The notes under the pieces are model-generated. The model did not search any database. It was not told the origin of the DNA and saw nothing but the letters and a program-made list of their open reading frames with translations. Shown one piece after another: positions 9,310 through 18,305 of a DNA stretch of 64,000 nt. The stretch's first letter is position 1. Every line of letters begins with the position of its first letter. The position numbers were made by a program, and so were the translations under genes. Source of the stretch: Pseudoalteromonas rubra (GTDB lineage Bacteria; Pseudomonadota; Gammaproteobacteria; Enterobacterales; Alteromonadaceae); assembly GCF_005887095.1 (NCBI RefSeq), contig NZ_PNCI01000025.1:1-64000 (forward strand). The letters are read 5' to 3'.

Positions 9310-10534
9310 TCTGACAACGTTAGGTGAAATTGCACTTGGTAGCGATGGAGCTGTTGATGGTCCATTTGGCTCAAACTTAAAGGCATCTAGCTATACAGAG
9401 TCAGGTATACCAGTAATTCGAGGCAGCAACTTATCGTTAGGCTTGGATGAATTTAAATCTGATGAGTTTGTCTACGTAGATGATGATACATATATTCGCT
9501 TAGCTCGTTCCGAGTGTTTACCTCAAGACATTATATTTACAAAAAAAGGGACGTTGGGGCAAACTGGTTTTGTGCCTCAAGAGCCATATTCTTCTTATTT
9601 GATTTCATCTAATCAAATGCGTTTGAGAGTAGATCCAGCGAAAGCAAATCCAAAGTATGTTTACTACTGGGTTTCTTCAAAGCAGGCGATCGATAAGATT
9701 CGAGGCGAGTCAGAATATACTGGTGTACCGAAAATTAATTTAAATTATTTGAAAAAACTGCCTATTAGTCTTCCTCCATTGTCTTATCAAAACTCTGCAG
9801 TGAAAATTTTGGATAGTTTGAATGACAAAATAGCACTCAACACTCAAACCAACCAAACCCTAGAAGAAATGGCGCAAACCATCTTCAAGTCATGGTTTGT
9901 CAATTTCGACCCCGTAAAAGCCAAGATGAATGGCGAACACCCAGAGGGTATGGATGCGGCTACTGCCTCGCTATTCCCTGACAAGCTCGTTGAGTCTGAG
10001 CTGGGGTTGATCCCCGAAGGATGGGAACCGAAGCAACTAAAAGACATCCTCGAATTGGCCTATGGCAAAGCGTTAAAGAAAACAGACCGTGTAGAAGGTA
10101 ATGTGCCTGTATATGGCTCTGGCGGATTGACTGGTTACCACAACCAAAGTCTTGTTGAAGGCCCTGGAGTTATCGTTGGCCGTAAAGGGACAGTTGGTTC
10201 TGTCTACTGGGAACCTAAAGCGTTTTTTCCAATTGATACTGTATTCTATGTTAAGCCCAAAGCAGGTTATTCACTGAAGTATTGCCATTTAGTTCTGCAA
10301 AATCTTGGGTTAAAAAACATGAATACTGATGCAGCTGTCCCGGGGTTAAACCGCAAAAATGCATATCGCTTGGGTGTATTAACTCCAAGTCCAGTTGTAC
10401 TCAACAAGTTTAATATTATTATGCAGTCCTTCCAATGTCAGATAGACGCTAATAATGTTCAAAGTACTAACCTGTCTTTATTGCGCGACATACTTTTGCC
10501 AGAGCTGCTTTCTGGAAATTTATTAATACCGTGA
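9299..10534 (+). CDS. hsdS: Type I restriction-modification system, specificity subunit
   Basis: HsdS binds the bipartite recognition sequence through two target-recognition domains and holds the HsdM and HsdR subunits. The 411-aa protein shows target domain 1 (about residues 1-170), the first conserved helix region (LNDKIALNTQTNQTLEEMAQ, then IFKSWFVNFDPVKAKMNG, about 175-225), target domain 2 (about 240-385) and the terminal helix ending LLPELLSGN. The ATG at 9299 lies inside the hsdM-tail remnant. The first half is AT-rich compared with hsdM, as usual for exchangeable target domains. The recognition sequence cannot be read from the protein. Confidence 0.95.
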   Translation: MSFDLTTLGEIALGSDGAVDGPFGSNLKASSYTESGIPVIRGSNLSLGLDEFKSDEFVYVDDDTYIRLARSECLPQDIIFTKKGTLGQTGFVPQEPYSSYLISSNQMRLRVDPAKANPKYVYYWVSSKQAIDKIRGESEYTGVPKINLNYLKKLPISLPPLSYQNSAVKILDSLNDKIALNTQTNQTLEEMAQTIFKSWFVNFDPVKAKMNGEHPEGMDAATASLFPDKLVESELGLIPEGWEPKQLKDILELAYGKALKKTDRVEGNVPVYGSGGLTGYHNQSLVEGPGVIVGRKGTVGSVYWEPKAFFPIDTVFYVKPKAGYSLKYCHLVLQNLGLKNMNTDAAVPGLNRKNAYRLGVLTPSPVVLNKFNIIMQSFQCQIDANNVQSTNLSLLRDILLPELLSGNLLIP

Positions 10535-10548
10535 CCAAGGAGGGATAA

Positions 10549-11838
10549 ATGAGTTCGACATATACCTCGGATGAGCACTACGAGGAGCAAGATGAAAAGT
10601 ATTACTTAAACCTTCCTCTGTGGCCTAAATTCGCTATTCACAATAAAACTATTGATGGAATGATACCCTCTTGCAGAGTTGAATCTTGGGAAGATTTTGA
10701 TCAAGTTGTGAAACACTACTGCGATAACGATACAGAGGGAAATTATGTATTTAGAGGGCAGAAACATTACAAATGGCAATTAGAACCGACGTTAGATCGA
10801 CTCGTAAATGGTGCTGTGACCAGAGATATCGCAGAGAAACAGTTGCATAACTTTCGTCTTTCAACTAGAGGACGGATCAATGATAAAGCGATATTACGTA
10901 ATGATAGCGAGTTGTGGGCGCTTGGGCAACATCATGGACTAGCAACCCCTTTACTAGACTGGAGTTTATCTCCATATGTGGCTTTATTCTTTGCTTTTGA
11001 AGGTGAAGATGACCCAACATGGATTGATGACAATGGTGAAGTATCAAACTATAGTAGAACGATTTTTGTACTAAATAAATCATTTATTCAGGATCTTAAC
11101 GACATAGAGAGCTCCGAAGATGGAAAAGTACTTAAGATCGTTGAACCATCTATAGATGATCATGGTCGACTCGTTAATCAGGCTGGCTTGTTTACCTTTG
11201 CTCCATACGGTGAAATTTTAGAGTCAGCATTAGAGCAGCATTTAATTGACTCAGATGTAGATACTAATGAAGTTGCAGAGTTATCGGAATACATTTGTCG
11301 CATTCATATTCCCAATGAGCCTAATACTCGTAATAAATGTTTGAAAAAACTACACAAGATGAATATTCATCACGCAAGTCTATTTCCTGATCTGATTGGA
11401 GCTTCTGGTTATTGCAATGATTTAATTCGAGAGGCATTACTTGCACGTAAAGCTAGATCAACAGATGAAGACAACTCTGCAATTGTTGAAGCACCGGCGG
11501 TCAGTGTATCAACACCATCTTGGGATAAACATAGGTTAGAGTCGACTACAACAAAGTCAATACTGCTCGAGTCTCTAATTATTGAAGAATCAATCCGAGG
11601 GAAAATTTCGCCTAGTGAGCTAAGTAATGTGGTAGATGATTTACTTGAATTTATAAACCAAAAGGCGGGAGTTGATTGGTATAAGAAAGAGCCGGTTTTA
11701 GCTCGTTTGCGAAACATCGTTCGTCGACAATTGAGAAAAACAAATTTTCCTGATGATTTTATTTCACCATCAGCAAATGCATTAATTTCAAAAGCCGCAG
11801 ATATGAGCAAAGCTGTGGAAAGTATTTCTACTAAGTAA
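10549..11838 (+). CDS. FRG-domain protein with an HsdR-like C-terminal domain
   Basis: The 429-aa protein carries an FRG domain (named for the F-R-G motif, here FRGQKHYKWQLEPTLDRL at about residues 68-85, and GLATPLLDWSLSPYVALFFA at about 130-150). FRG proteins are frequent in defence islands, but their activity is not established. The last 70 residues resemble the C-terminus of the HsdR encoded downstream: VDWYKKEPVLARLRNIVRR here against VDWQKRESVRARMRNLVRR in HsdR. The protein may thus dock on the same methyltransferase surface as HsdR (inference). The gene has a strong AGGAGG ribosome site, is AT-rich, and lies between hsdS and a leftover piece of an older hsdS. Confidence 0.85.
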   Translation: MSSTYTSDEHYEEQDEKYYLNLPLWPKFAIHNKTIDGMIPSCRVESWEDFDQVVKHYCDNDTEGNYVFRGQKHYKWQLEPTLDRLVNGAVTRDIAEKQLHNFRLSTRGRINDKAILRNDSELWALGQHHGLATPLLDWSLSPYVALFFAFEGEDDPTWIDDNGEVSNYSRTIFVLNKSFIQDLNDIESSEDGKVLKIVEPSIDDHGRLVNQAGLFTFAPYGEILESALEQHLIDSDVDTNEVAELSEYICRIHIPNEPNTRNKCLKKLHKMNIHHASLFPDLIGASGYCNDLIREALLARKARSTDEDNSAIVEAPAVSVSTPSWDKHRLESTTTKSILLESLIIEESIRGKISPSELSNVVDDLLEFINQKAGVDWYKKEPVLARLRNIVRRQLRKTNFPDDFISPSANALISKAADMSKAVESISTK

Positions 11839-11842
11839 CAAA

Positions 11843-11911
11843 GCTGTTCCCAAATTACTTTCCGGCGAAATCGAGTTAGAGCAGACTCAAGAATTAGCAG
11901 AGGTCAAATAA
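11843..11911 (+). pseudogene. Remnant of an older hsdS 3' end
   Basis: Read in the frame that ends at TAA 11909-11911, the sequence encodes AVPKLLSGEIELEQTQELAE and VK, a typical HsdS tail (compare LLPELLSGN at the end of the intact hsdS). The TAA overlaps the ATG of the next gene (TAATG), and AGAGG inside the remnant is that gene's ribosome site. It marks where an original hsdS was joined to the COG2958-like gene before the hsdS-FRG cassette arrived. Confidence 0.75.
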
Positions 11912-12840
11912 TGGCAACCCGAGTAGAAATGATTATCGACACGCTTAAGGCGAACCCCGACAAGAAGTTTACTGCTCGGGAGTTAGCCAAAGAATTTGTG
12001 CTTCGATATCCACAAGAAATCGCTGAGAAACAAGAAAACCCGCGCTACAACACCGAAGACAAGCTGATTGCCCAGCTGGCGGCAGAAATTGGTGGGGAGC
12101 GAACACAAAGAGCGAAAGCGGTTTGTTCTCATGTTGCCACACGTGACAAACCAAGGCCCCGGGTCTACTACTGGGAGCAGGAGCCTAAACCTGCTGATAA
12201 AGAGGACGACCTTAGCGACATCGATGAATCAGACGTCGATACGCCGCTTGCGCCGTCTAGCTTAAGCGAGCAGGACCTCTACCCAATGTTGATTGAGTAC
12301 CTCAGTAAGGATCTGGGTCTTTACTGTCAGCGCATTGATGAGCGTAAATCTAAAAACGCTCATGGCAGCGGTGGCAATCACTGGCTGCATTCCGATGTGG
12401 TGGCGTTGGAGCCGCTCGACCAGGGGTGGGATGAAATTGTCAGAAGCTGTGTGCGCAGCGGTAATCACAGCTCGGTGCGGCTGTGGTCTTTTGAGGTGAA
12501 GAAACACCTTACTAAAGGCAATGTGCGAAAATACTTTTTCCAGGCGGTATCGAATTCGAGCTGGGCCAATTTCGGCTACCTTGTGGCAACGGGCTTAAAC
12601 AGCGACGTTGAAGGTGAGCTGCAAATGTTGTCGAGCTTGCACGGGATTGGCGTGCTGATCCTGGATACCGAATCTTTGTTTGACAGCCAGATACTCATTC
12701 CTGCTCAGGAGCGAGTCAATGTAGATTGGCAATCTGCAAACCGGATCGTGGCTGAAAATAGGGATTTTCACCATTACATTGAGCAGGTTGGCATTTACAA
12801 CCAAACCGGGCGGTTAATAAAGAGCGCATGGAATAAATAA
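11911..12840 (+). CDS. COG2958-like protein: winged helix plus PD-(D/E)XK-like domain
   Basis: The 309-aa protein resembles the COG2958/HrgA-type proteins often found with restriction genes. The N-terminus (about 1-90) looks like a winged-helix domain (VEMIIDTLKANPDKKFTARE), followed by an acidic linker (about 95-115). The C-terminal domain has a nuclease-like pattern: HSDVVALEP with Asp near residue 160, then WSFEVKKHLTKGNVRKYFFQ with Glu194-x-Lys196, then the helix with Q and S. This suits a PD-(D/E)XK fold. The start overlaps the hsdS remnant by one base (TAATG). Function within the type I system is unknown; DNA binding or cleavage is inference. Confidence 0.75.
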   Translation: MATRVEMIIDTLKANPDKKFTARELAKEFVLRYPQEIAEKQENPRYNTEDKLIAQLAAEIGGERTQRAKAVCSHVATRDKPRPRVYYWEQEPKPADKEDDLSDIDESDVDTPLAPSSLSEQDLYPMLIEYLSKDLGLYCQRIDERKSKNAHGSGGNHWLHSDVVALEPLDQGWDEIVRSCVRSGNHSSVRLWSFEVKKHLTKGNVRKYFFQAVSNSSWANFGYLVATGLNSDVEGELQMLSSLHGIGVLILDTESLFDSQILIPAQERVNVDWQSANRIVAENRDFHHYIEQVGIYNQTGRLIKSAWNK

Positions 12841-12899
12841 TAAGGATAAAGGGTTAATGATCACAGAAGACCAACTAGAAATATCAAAATGGCTATGAT

Positions 12900-15800
12900 T
12901 TGGCACCGGATGGTCCGCTTCATCCCGCCACGGGCGTCCCCGAGCGTGAAAACTATCAGCAGGTCTTGCTTGTGGCGCGGTTAGTGGCGGCGCTGGAAAC
13001 CTTAAACCCCAATGTCCCCAGTGACACCTTAATCGAAGTGGCGAAAACGGTCGCCACAGCGCAAACGCCAGTTCTGATTAAAAACAACAAAGCGTTTCAC
13101 CAATACCTCATTGAGGGTGTGCCCGTTGAATACTCGGTGCTGGAGCACGATCAGCGGGTGACTAAACACACGCATGTCCGATTAATTGATTTTGACAACC
13201 CCGAGCATAACGAATTTTTAGTGGTCAATCAGTTTACTATCTCGGGCACCAAAGGCAATCGCAGACCCGATGTGGTGGTGTTTATCAATGGCTTGCCGCT
13301 GGCGGTGATTGAACTCAAAAACCCTGTCGATGATCATGCCGACATTTGGCATGCCTACAATCAAATTCAAACTTACAAAGAAGAGATAGCGGATCTCTTT
13401 ATGTTCAACGAGGCGCTGGTTATTTCTGATGGCTGGACGGCGCGAGTCGGCTCGCTGACCGCGAACAAAGAACGCTTTTTGCCATGGAAGACCATAGAGA
13501 GTGAAGACGATAAACCCCTGCTCGAATTTCAACTGGAAACCCTGGTGCGGGGCTTTTTTAAGCCAGAGCTGTTGCTTGATTATATTCGTTACTTTGTGTT
13601 GTTCGAAAACGAGGGCGGACAAGGCGACTCGGCCACCGGCACCATCATCAAGAAAATTGCGGGTTATCATCAATTCCATGCCGTGCGTGCTGCGGTAAAA
13701 GCGACGGTTATTGCGGCCACAACCGCTGACCAAATCACCGAGCCACGGGCAAATTATGCCAATACCGTGGTGCCCGGAAGTAAAAAAGCCGGCGTAGTCT
13801 GGCATACCCAGGGCAGTGGTAAAAGCATTTCGATGGTCTGCTACGCCAGCAAATTGCTGCAACAAGCACAGATGAATAACCCAACCTTAGTGGTGGTAAC
13901 AGACCGCAATGACCTCGACGGCCAGCTGTTTAACACCTTCACGATGGCGCAGGAAACCCTGAAGCAAATCCCGCAACAGGCAGAAGACCGCGACTCATTG
14001 CGCGATTTACTGCTTAATCGGCAGTCCGGCGGCATCATCTTTACGACGGTACAAAAGTTTGCGCTGCTCGATGAAGAAATGGCGCATCCGGTGCTCTCGG
14101 AGCGCTCGAATATCGTGGTGGTGTCGGATGAGGCGCACCGCAGCCAGTATGGCAATAAAGCGCGCCTTGTTGATGTGAAAGACGACAATGGCAATGTGGT
14201 AGATAAGCGTTATGTGTATGGCTACTCCAAATACATGCGTGACGCGCTGCCGAATGCCGCTTTTATTGGCTTTACGGGCACGCCGATTGCGCAAGATGAC
14301 AAAGACACCCGGGGTGTGTTTGGAGAGTATGTGTCTGTTTACGATATTCAGGATGCGGTGGATGATGGCGCCACTGTGCCCATTTACTACGAATCTCGCT
14401 TGGCCAAACTCGATATTAATCAGGATAAAATTGAAGCGCTTAACGAACAGGTCGAAGAGGAAATTGGCGAAGACGAAGAAACGCAAAGTCGTGAGAAAAT
14501 AAAATCACAGTGGTCAGCGCTTGAAAAACTGGTGGGTGCGCAGCCGCGCATCGAGCAAGTTGCTCAGGATTTGGTCGCGCATTTTACCACCCGCTGTGAA
14601 ACTTTTCCGGGCAAGGCGATGATCGTTGCCATGAGTCGCGAGATTTGCGTGGATTTATACGATGCCATTGTGGCCATCCAACCCAAGTGGCATAGCGATG
14701 ATCCAAATAAAGGCGTAATCAAAATTGTGATGACAGGCAGTGCTGCCGACAAAGCCAAAATGCAGCCTCACATTCATGATAAAAAAACCAAGAAGCTATT
14801 CGAAAAACGCTATAAAGATACCAGTGATGAGCTGCAACTGGTGATTGTCCGTGATATGTGGCTAACCGGTTTTGATGCGCCTTGCTGCCATACCATGTAT
14901 ATCGACAAGCCAATGAAAGGCCATAACCTGATGCAGGCGATAGCGCGTGTGAACCGGGTGTTTAAGGATAAACCCGGCGGTTTGGTGGTTGACTATATTG
15001 GGATTGCCAATGAACTTAAAAACGCACTTAAGACCTATACCAACAGTCAGGGTAAAGGCAAGCCAACCGTTGATACCGCTGAAGCCTTCGCTGTCTTTAT
15101 GGAAAAAGTCGATATCATCCGCGGTATGTTTGCCACCCCCGTGGATGGGGCAGTCTTTCATTATCGTCCGGACTTTGAAACCAAACCTCTACAACTGCTT
15201 CCGGGCGCCGTAAACCATATTTCAGGGCTCTGTAATCGCAACAGCAAAGGCGAAGAAGTCCGTGATGGTAAACGCCGATTCCTGGATGTGATGGCGGCAT
15301 TGATGAAAGCGTTTTCTTTGTGTAATACCCTGGATGAGGTAGGCGGATATAAGAGTGAAATTGCTTTTTATGGTGCGATAAAAACAGCCTTCTTAAAGCA
15401 CTCTACCGTAGACAAAAAACGTAACGACGAGCTACGCAATTCTGCCCTGAGGCAGATCCTCAATAACGCCATTGTGGCTGATGGCGTTGATGACATCTTT
15501 AAAACGGTCGGGTTAGATAAGCCGAACATAGGGTTGCTATCAGAAGAATTCCTTGAAGATGTAAAGCATATGAAGGAGAAAAACCTGGCCGTTGAACTGC
15601 TGGAAAAGTTGTTGCGGGATGAGATAAAAGCACGGATGAAAAATGATGTGGTGCAGGAGAAAAAGTATTCAGACCGCATTATGTCGACACTGCAAAAGTA
15701 CCATAACCGCAATATCGAAACCGCTCAGGTCATTGAAGAGCTGATCCAGTGGGCCAAAGAAATGCAGGCCGACAGCGAGATGATGGATAAGCTGAACTTG

Positions 15801-16082
15801 TCGAGCGATGAAATTGCATTTTACCGGGCACTGGTAACCAATGAAGCGTCTGTAAGAACGCTGGGCGACGATAACCTGCGTCAACTGGCTATCGAACTGA
15901 CTCAGCAACTACGTAAATCAGCAACGGTTGATTGGCAAAAACGCGAAAGTGTGCGGGCAAGAATGCGTAACCTGGTGCGCCGTTTACTGCGGCGCTGGAA
16001 ATACCCGCCAAATATGGCCGAAGAGGCGATAAAACTCGTGCTTGAACAAGCCGAGGTGTTGGCTGATGGTTGGTATAACTGA
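12900..16082 (+). CDS. hsdR: Type I restriction endonuclease subunit, start frameshifted
   Basis: HsdR is the ATP-dependent translocase and nuclease of the type I complex. The frame holds the nuclease domain (RRPDVVVF at about 120 and AVIELKN at about 137), the helicase Walker A WHTQGSGKS (about 300-308), the DEAH box SDEAHRSQYG (about 408), FIGFTGTPI (motif III) and the C-terminal assembly domain (VDWQKRESVRARMRNLVRR from about 1010). The expected N-terminus begins at ATG 12857 with MITEDQLE, but that frame stops at 12896-12898 after 13 codons. The main frame opens just after a TAG and its first possible start is TTG 12900, without a ribosome site. The gene is either inactivated, expressed by reinitiation, or rescued by frameshifting. 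Confidence 0.85.
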   Translation: MAPDGPLHPATGVPERENYQQVLLVARLVAALETLNPNVPSDTLIEVAKTVATAQTPVLIKNNKAFHQYLIEGVPVEYSVLEHDQRVTKHTHVRLIDFDNPEHNEFLVVNQFTISGTKGNRRPDVVVFINGLPLAVIELKNPVDDHADIWHAYNQIQTYKEEIADLFMFNEALVISDGWTARVGSLTANKERFLPWKTIESEDDKPLLEFQLETLVRGFFKPELLLDYIRYFVLFENEGGQGDSATGTIIKKIAGYHQFHAVRAAVKATVIAATTADQITEPRANYANTVVPGSKKAGVVWHTQGSGKSISMVCYASKLLQQAQMNNPTLVVVTDRNDLDGQLFNTFTMAQETLKQIPQQAEDRDSLRDLLLNRQSGGIIFTTVQKFALLDEEMAHPVLSERSNIVVVSDEAHRSQYGNKARLVDVKDDNGNVVDKRYVYGYSKYMRDALPNAAFIGFTGTPIAQDDKDTRGVFGEYVSVYDIQDAVDDGATVPIYYESRLAKLDINQDKIEALNEQVEEEIGEDEETQSREKIKSQWSALEKLVGAQPRIEQVAQDLVAHFTTRCETFPGKAMIVAMSREICVDLYDAIVAIQPKWHSDDPNKGVIKIVMTGSAADKAKMQPHIHDKKTKKLFEKRYKDTSDELQLVIVRDMWLTGFDAPCCHTMYIDKPMKGHNLMQAIARVNRVFKDKPGGLVVDYIGIANELKNALKTYTNSQGKGKPTVDTAEAFAVFMEKVDIIRGMFATPVDGAVFHYRPDFETKPLQLLPGAVNHISGLCNRNSKGEEVRDGKRRFLDVMAALMKAFSLCNTLDEVGGYKSEIAFYGAIKTAFLKHSTVDKKRNDELRNSALRQILNNAIVADGVDDIFKTVGLDKPNIGLLSEEFLEDVKHMKEKNLAVELLEKLLRDEIKARMKNDVVQEKKYSDRIMSTLQKYHNRNIETAQVIEELIQWAKEMQADSEMMDKLNLSSDEIAFYRALVTNEASVRTLGDDNLRQLAIELTQQLRKSATVDWQKRESVRARMRNLVRRLLRRWKYPPNMAEEAIKLVLEQAEVLADGWYN

Positions 16083-16220
16083 TTGCCAGAGCGAAGCTTA
16101 GTTGTGTGACTTTATAACACATCGGGTTTTTATCTGCTTTTATCGCGTATCAAGTGACATCTGTGGCGTACTGCATAACTATGTGGCTCTTATTAAAAAG
16201 ACAACAATAGGAGGCTGTCC

Positions 16221-18254
16221 ATGCCTTTTGGACTGAAACGTACTTTGCAATGCTCCTTGCTGGCATTTGCAACACTACCCGTATTGGCGCAGGCAAATGC
16301 CGGGCTACAGGCTGAAGATATTTTTGAGCTGGAATATGCAAGCGATCCACAAATATCGCCCAACGGTGAGCAGGTGGTGTACGTACGCAACAGCAACGAT
16401 GTAATGAAAGACGCCAAAAGACAAAACCTGTGGCTGGTGGATGCCAAAACAGGCGTCCAGTCTCCGTTGTTCTCAGACGAAAACCGCTATTACCAGCCGC
16501 GCTGGTCGCCTGATGGCAGTAAAATTGCTTTTCTGAGCGATGTGTCTGGCAGCACTCAGGTGCACGTGCATTATATCGCGCAAAACCGCACGGCTTTGCT
16601 GACTCAGTTACAGTCTGGGATCAGTGATTTAACCTGGTCGCCAGATGGAAAATGGCTGGCTTTCAGCCAGAAAGTAGAAGAAAAGCCAGCGGTTATCGCG
16701 AAAATGCCTGCTAAGCCCAAAGGCGCACAGTGGTCAGAGTCGGCGATTGTGATTGATAAAGCCTATTATCAGGCAGATGGGCGCGGCCTGGTTAAGCCGG
16801 GGTATCGACAAATTTTTGTTTTGCCAAGTGAAGGCGGCACACCTCGTCAGCTGACTTCAGGCAATTACCATCACAGTGGAAAACTGGCCTGGCGCAGCGA
16901 TTCAAAGGGCATAGTGTTCTCGGCAAATCGTATTGCTGACTGGGAATATAAGCGCTTAGAGGGCGATCTGTTTGAAGTTGACTTCGCGGGTAAGATCACG
17001 CAATTGACCAATGCACCGGGTCGTGAGCACTCCCCGAGTTTTTCGGAAAATGGCAAGCAGCTGGCATTTTTGAGTTCTTCGGGCGAGCTGAACCCGTACC
17101 GCAATCACAAACTGAACATTATGAACTGGCAAAGCAAAGAATCGCGCATGATAGCGAAAGACTTTGACCGTTCAATCCAAAATCCAAGCTGGATAGGCAG
17201 CGCTAAACTGGCCATCGCTTATGACGACCACGGTATGCGCAAGCTGGCCACCATTACCACCAAAGGCAAAATTAAAGATCTCACCGATACGCTGTCGGGC
17301 ACCACGCTGGGCCGTCCCTATCTGAGCGGTCAGTTCAGTGCTAACTTTGATGGTGAAATCGCCTTTACCAAAGGTTCAAGCTCGCGTCCGGCGGATGTGG
17401 CAGTGACAACCAGTAAAGGCAAAGTGAAATCGCTGACAGCCCTGAATGAGGACTTACTGGCGCACAAAACATTGGGCAAAGTACACGAAATCACTTATAA
17501 ATCATCATTCGATGGTGAACCCATCCAGGGCTGGTATATCACGCCACCGGATTTTGATCCGAGCAAAAAGTACCCACTATTGATGGAGATCCACGGTGGT
17601 CCACACCTGGCTTATGGTCCACATTTCTCGGCAGAATTACAGCGCTATGCAGCGCAGGGTTACGTAGTGTTTTACGATAATCACCGCGGTAGTAGCTCAT
17701 ACGGTGAGCGCTTTGCCATGTTGCTCAAATATAAGTACAGCTCAAAAGAAGACTTTGCCGATCACAATTCGGGCGTAGACGCCATGATTGCCAAAGGCTT
17801 TATCGACCAGAATAACCTGTTTATCGCCGGTGGCTCGGCGGGTGGTATTGCGACTGCCTATGCAATTGGCCTGACCGATCGCTTTAACGCAGCCGTAGTG
17901 GTTAAGCCGGTGATCAACTGGTTGAGTAAAGTACTGACGGCCGACAGTGGCCTGGTGCAGATCCCCACTCAGTTCCCGGGGATGCCGTGGGAGCATGTTG
18001 ACCATTACTGGGAGCGCTCACCTTTGTCTCTGGTTGGCAATGTCACCACGCCGACTATGCTGATGACGGGCGAGGAAGACTTGCGTACCCCAATGGCTGA
18101 AACAGAGCAGTTTTATCAGGCACTAAAACATCGTAAAATTGACTCTGTGCTGGTGAGAATCCCGGGTGCACCGCATGGTATCGCCGGGCGTCCTTCGCGG
18201 ATGATCAGCAAAATAGAGCACACTCTTGCGTGGTTCGAAAAATATAAAAAATAA
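16221..18254 (+). CDS. Secreted S9-family prolyl oligopeptidase / acylaminoacyl peptidase
   Basis: This serine peptidase of 677 aa starts after a strong AGGAGG site and has a Sec signal peptide (MPFGLKRTLQCSLLAFATLP, cut after ANA). A WD40/beta-propeller-like TolB domain follows (about residues 40-400; repeated WSPDG motifs), then the alpha/beta hydrolase domain. The catalytic triad is visible: Ser in GGSAGG (about 538), Asp in GEEDLRTP (about 619) and His in GAPHGIAG (about 652). It probably degrades oligopeptides in the periplasm or outside. It is transcribed alone up to a strong terminator. Confidence 0.93.
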   Translation: MPFGLKRTLQCSLLAFATLPVLAQANAGLQAEDIFELEYASDPQISPNGEQVVYVRNSNDVMKDAKRQNLWLVDAKTGVQSPLFSDENRYYQPRWSPDGSKIAFLSDVSGSTQVHVHYIAQNRTALLTQLQSGISDLTWSPDGKWLAFSQKVEEKPAVIAKMPAKPKGAQWSESAIVIDKAYYQADGRGLVKPGYRQIFVLPSEGGTPRQLTSGNYHHSGKLAWRSDSKGIVFSANRIADWEYKRLEGDLFEVDFAGKITQLTNAPGREHSPSFSENGKQLAFLSSSGELNPYRNHKLNIMNWQSKESRMIAKDFDRSIQNPSWIGSAKLAIAYDDHGMRKLATITTKGKIKDLTDTLSGTTLGRPYLSGQFSANFDGEIAFTKGSSSRPADVAVTTSKGKVKSLTALNEDLLAHKTLGKVHEITYKSSFDGEPIQGWYITPPDFDPSKKYPLLMEIHGGPHLAYGPHFSAELQRYAAQGYVVFYDNHRGSSSYGERFAMLLKYKYSSKEDFADHNSGVDAMIAKGFIDQNNLFIAGGSAGGIATAYAIGLTDRFNAAVVVKPVINWLSKVLTADSGLVQIPTQFPGMPWEHVDHYWERSPLSLVGNVTTPTMLMTGEEDLRTPMAETEQFYQALKHRKIDSVLVRIPGAPHGIAGRPSRMISKIEHTLAWFEKYKK

Positions 18255-18256
18255 CG

Positions 18257-18282
18257 AAAAAGCCGCGCAGTGCGGCTTTTTT
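18257..18282 (+). terminator. Rho-independent terminator
   Basis: A 10-bp stem, AAAAAGCCGC / GCGGCTTTTT with a five-base loop, ends in a T-tract directly after the S9 peptidase stop codon. Confidence 0.92.
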
Positions 18283-18305
18283 AACGATGTAGTTCAGGAG
18301 TTTCA

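Noticed and set aside
13218..13865. Long minus-strand open frame (215 codons) opposite hsdR
   Set aside because: It runs antisense to the nuclease and helicase part of hsdR and is explained by codon composition of that gene.
16083..16220. Search for the missing 3' half of the fosA-like gene after hsdR
   Set aside because: No matching residues were found in any frame, so the second half is not there.
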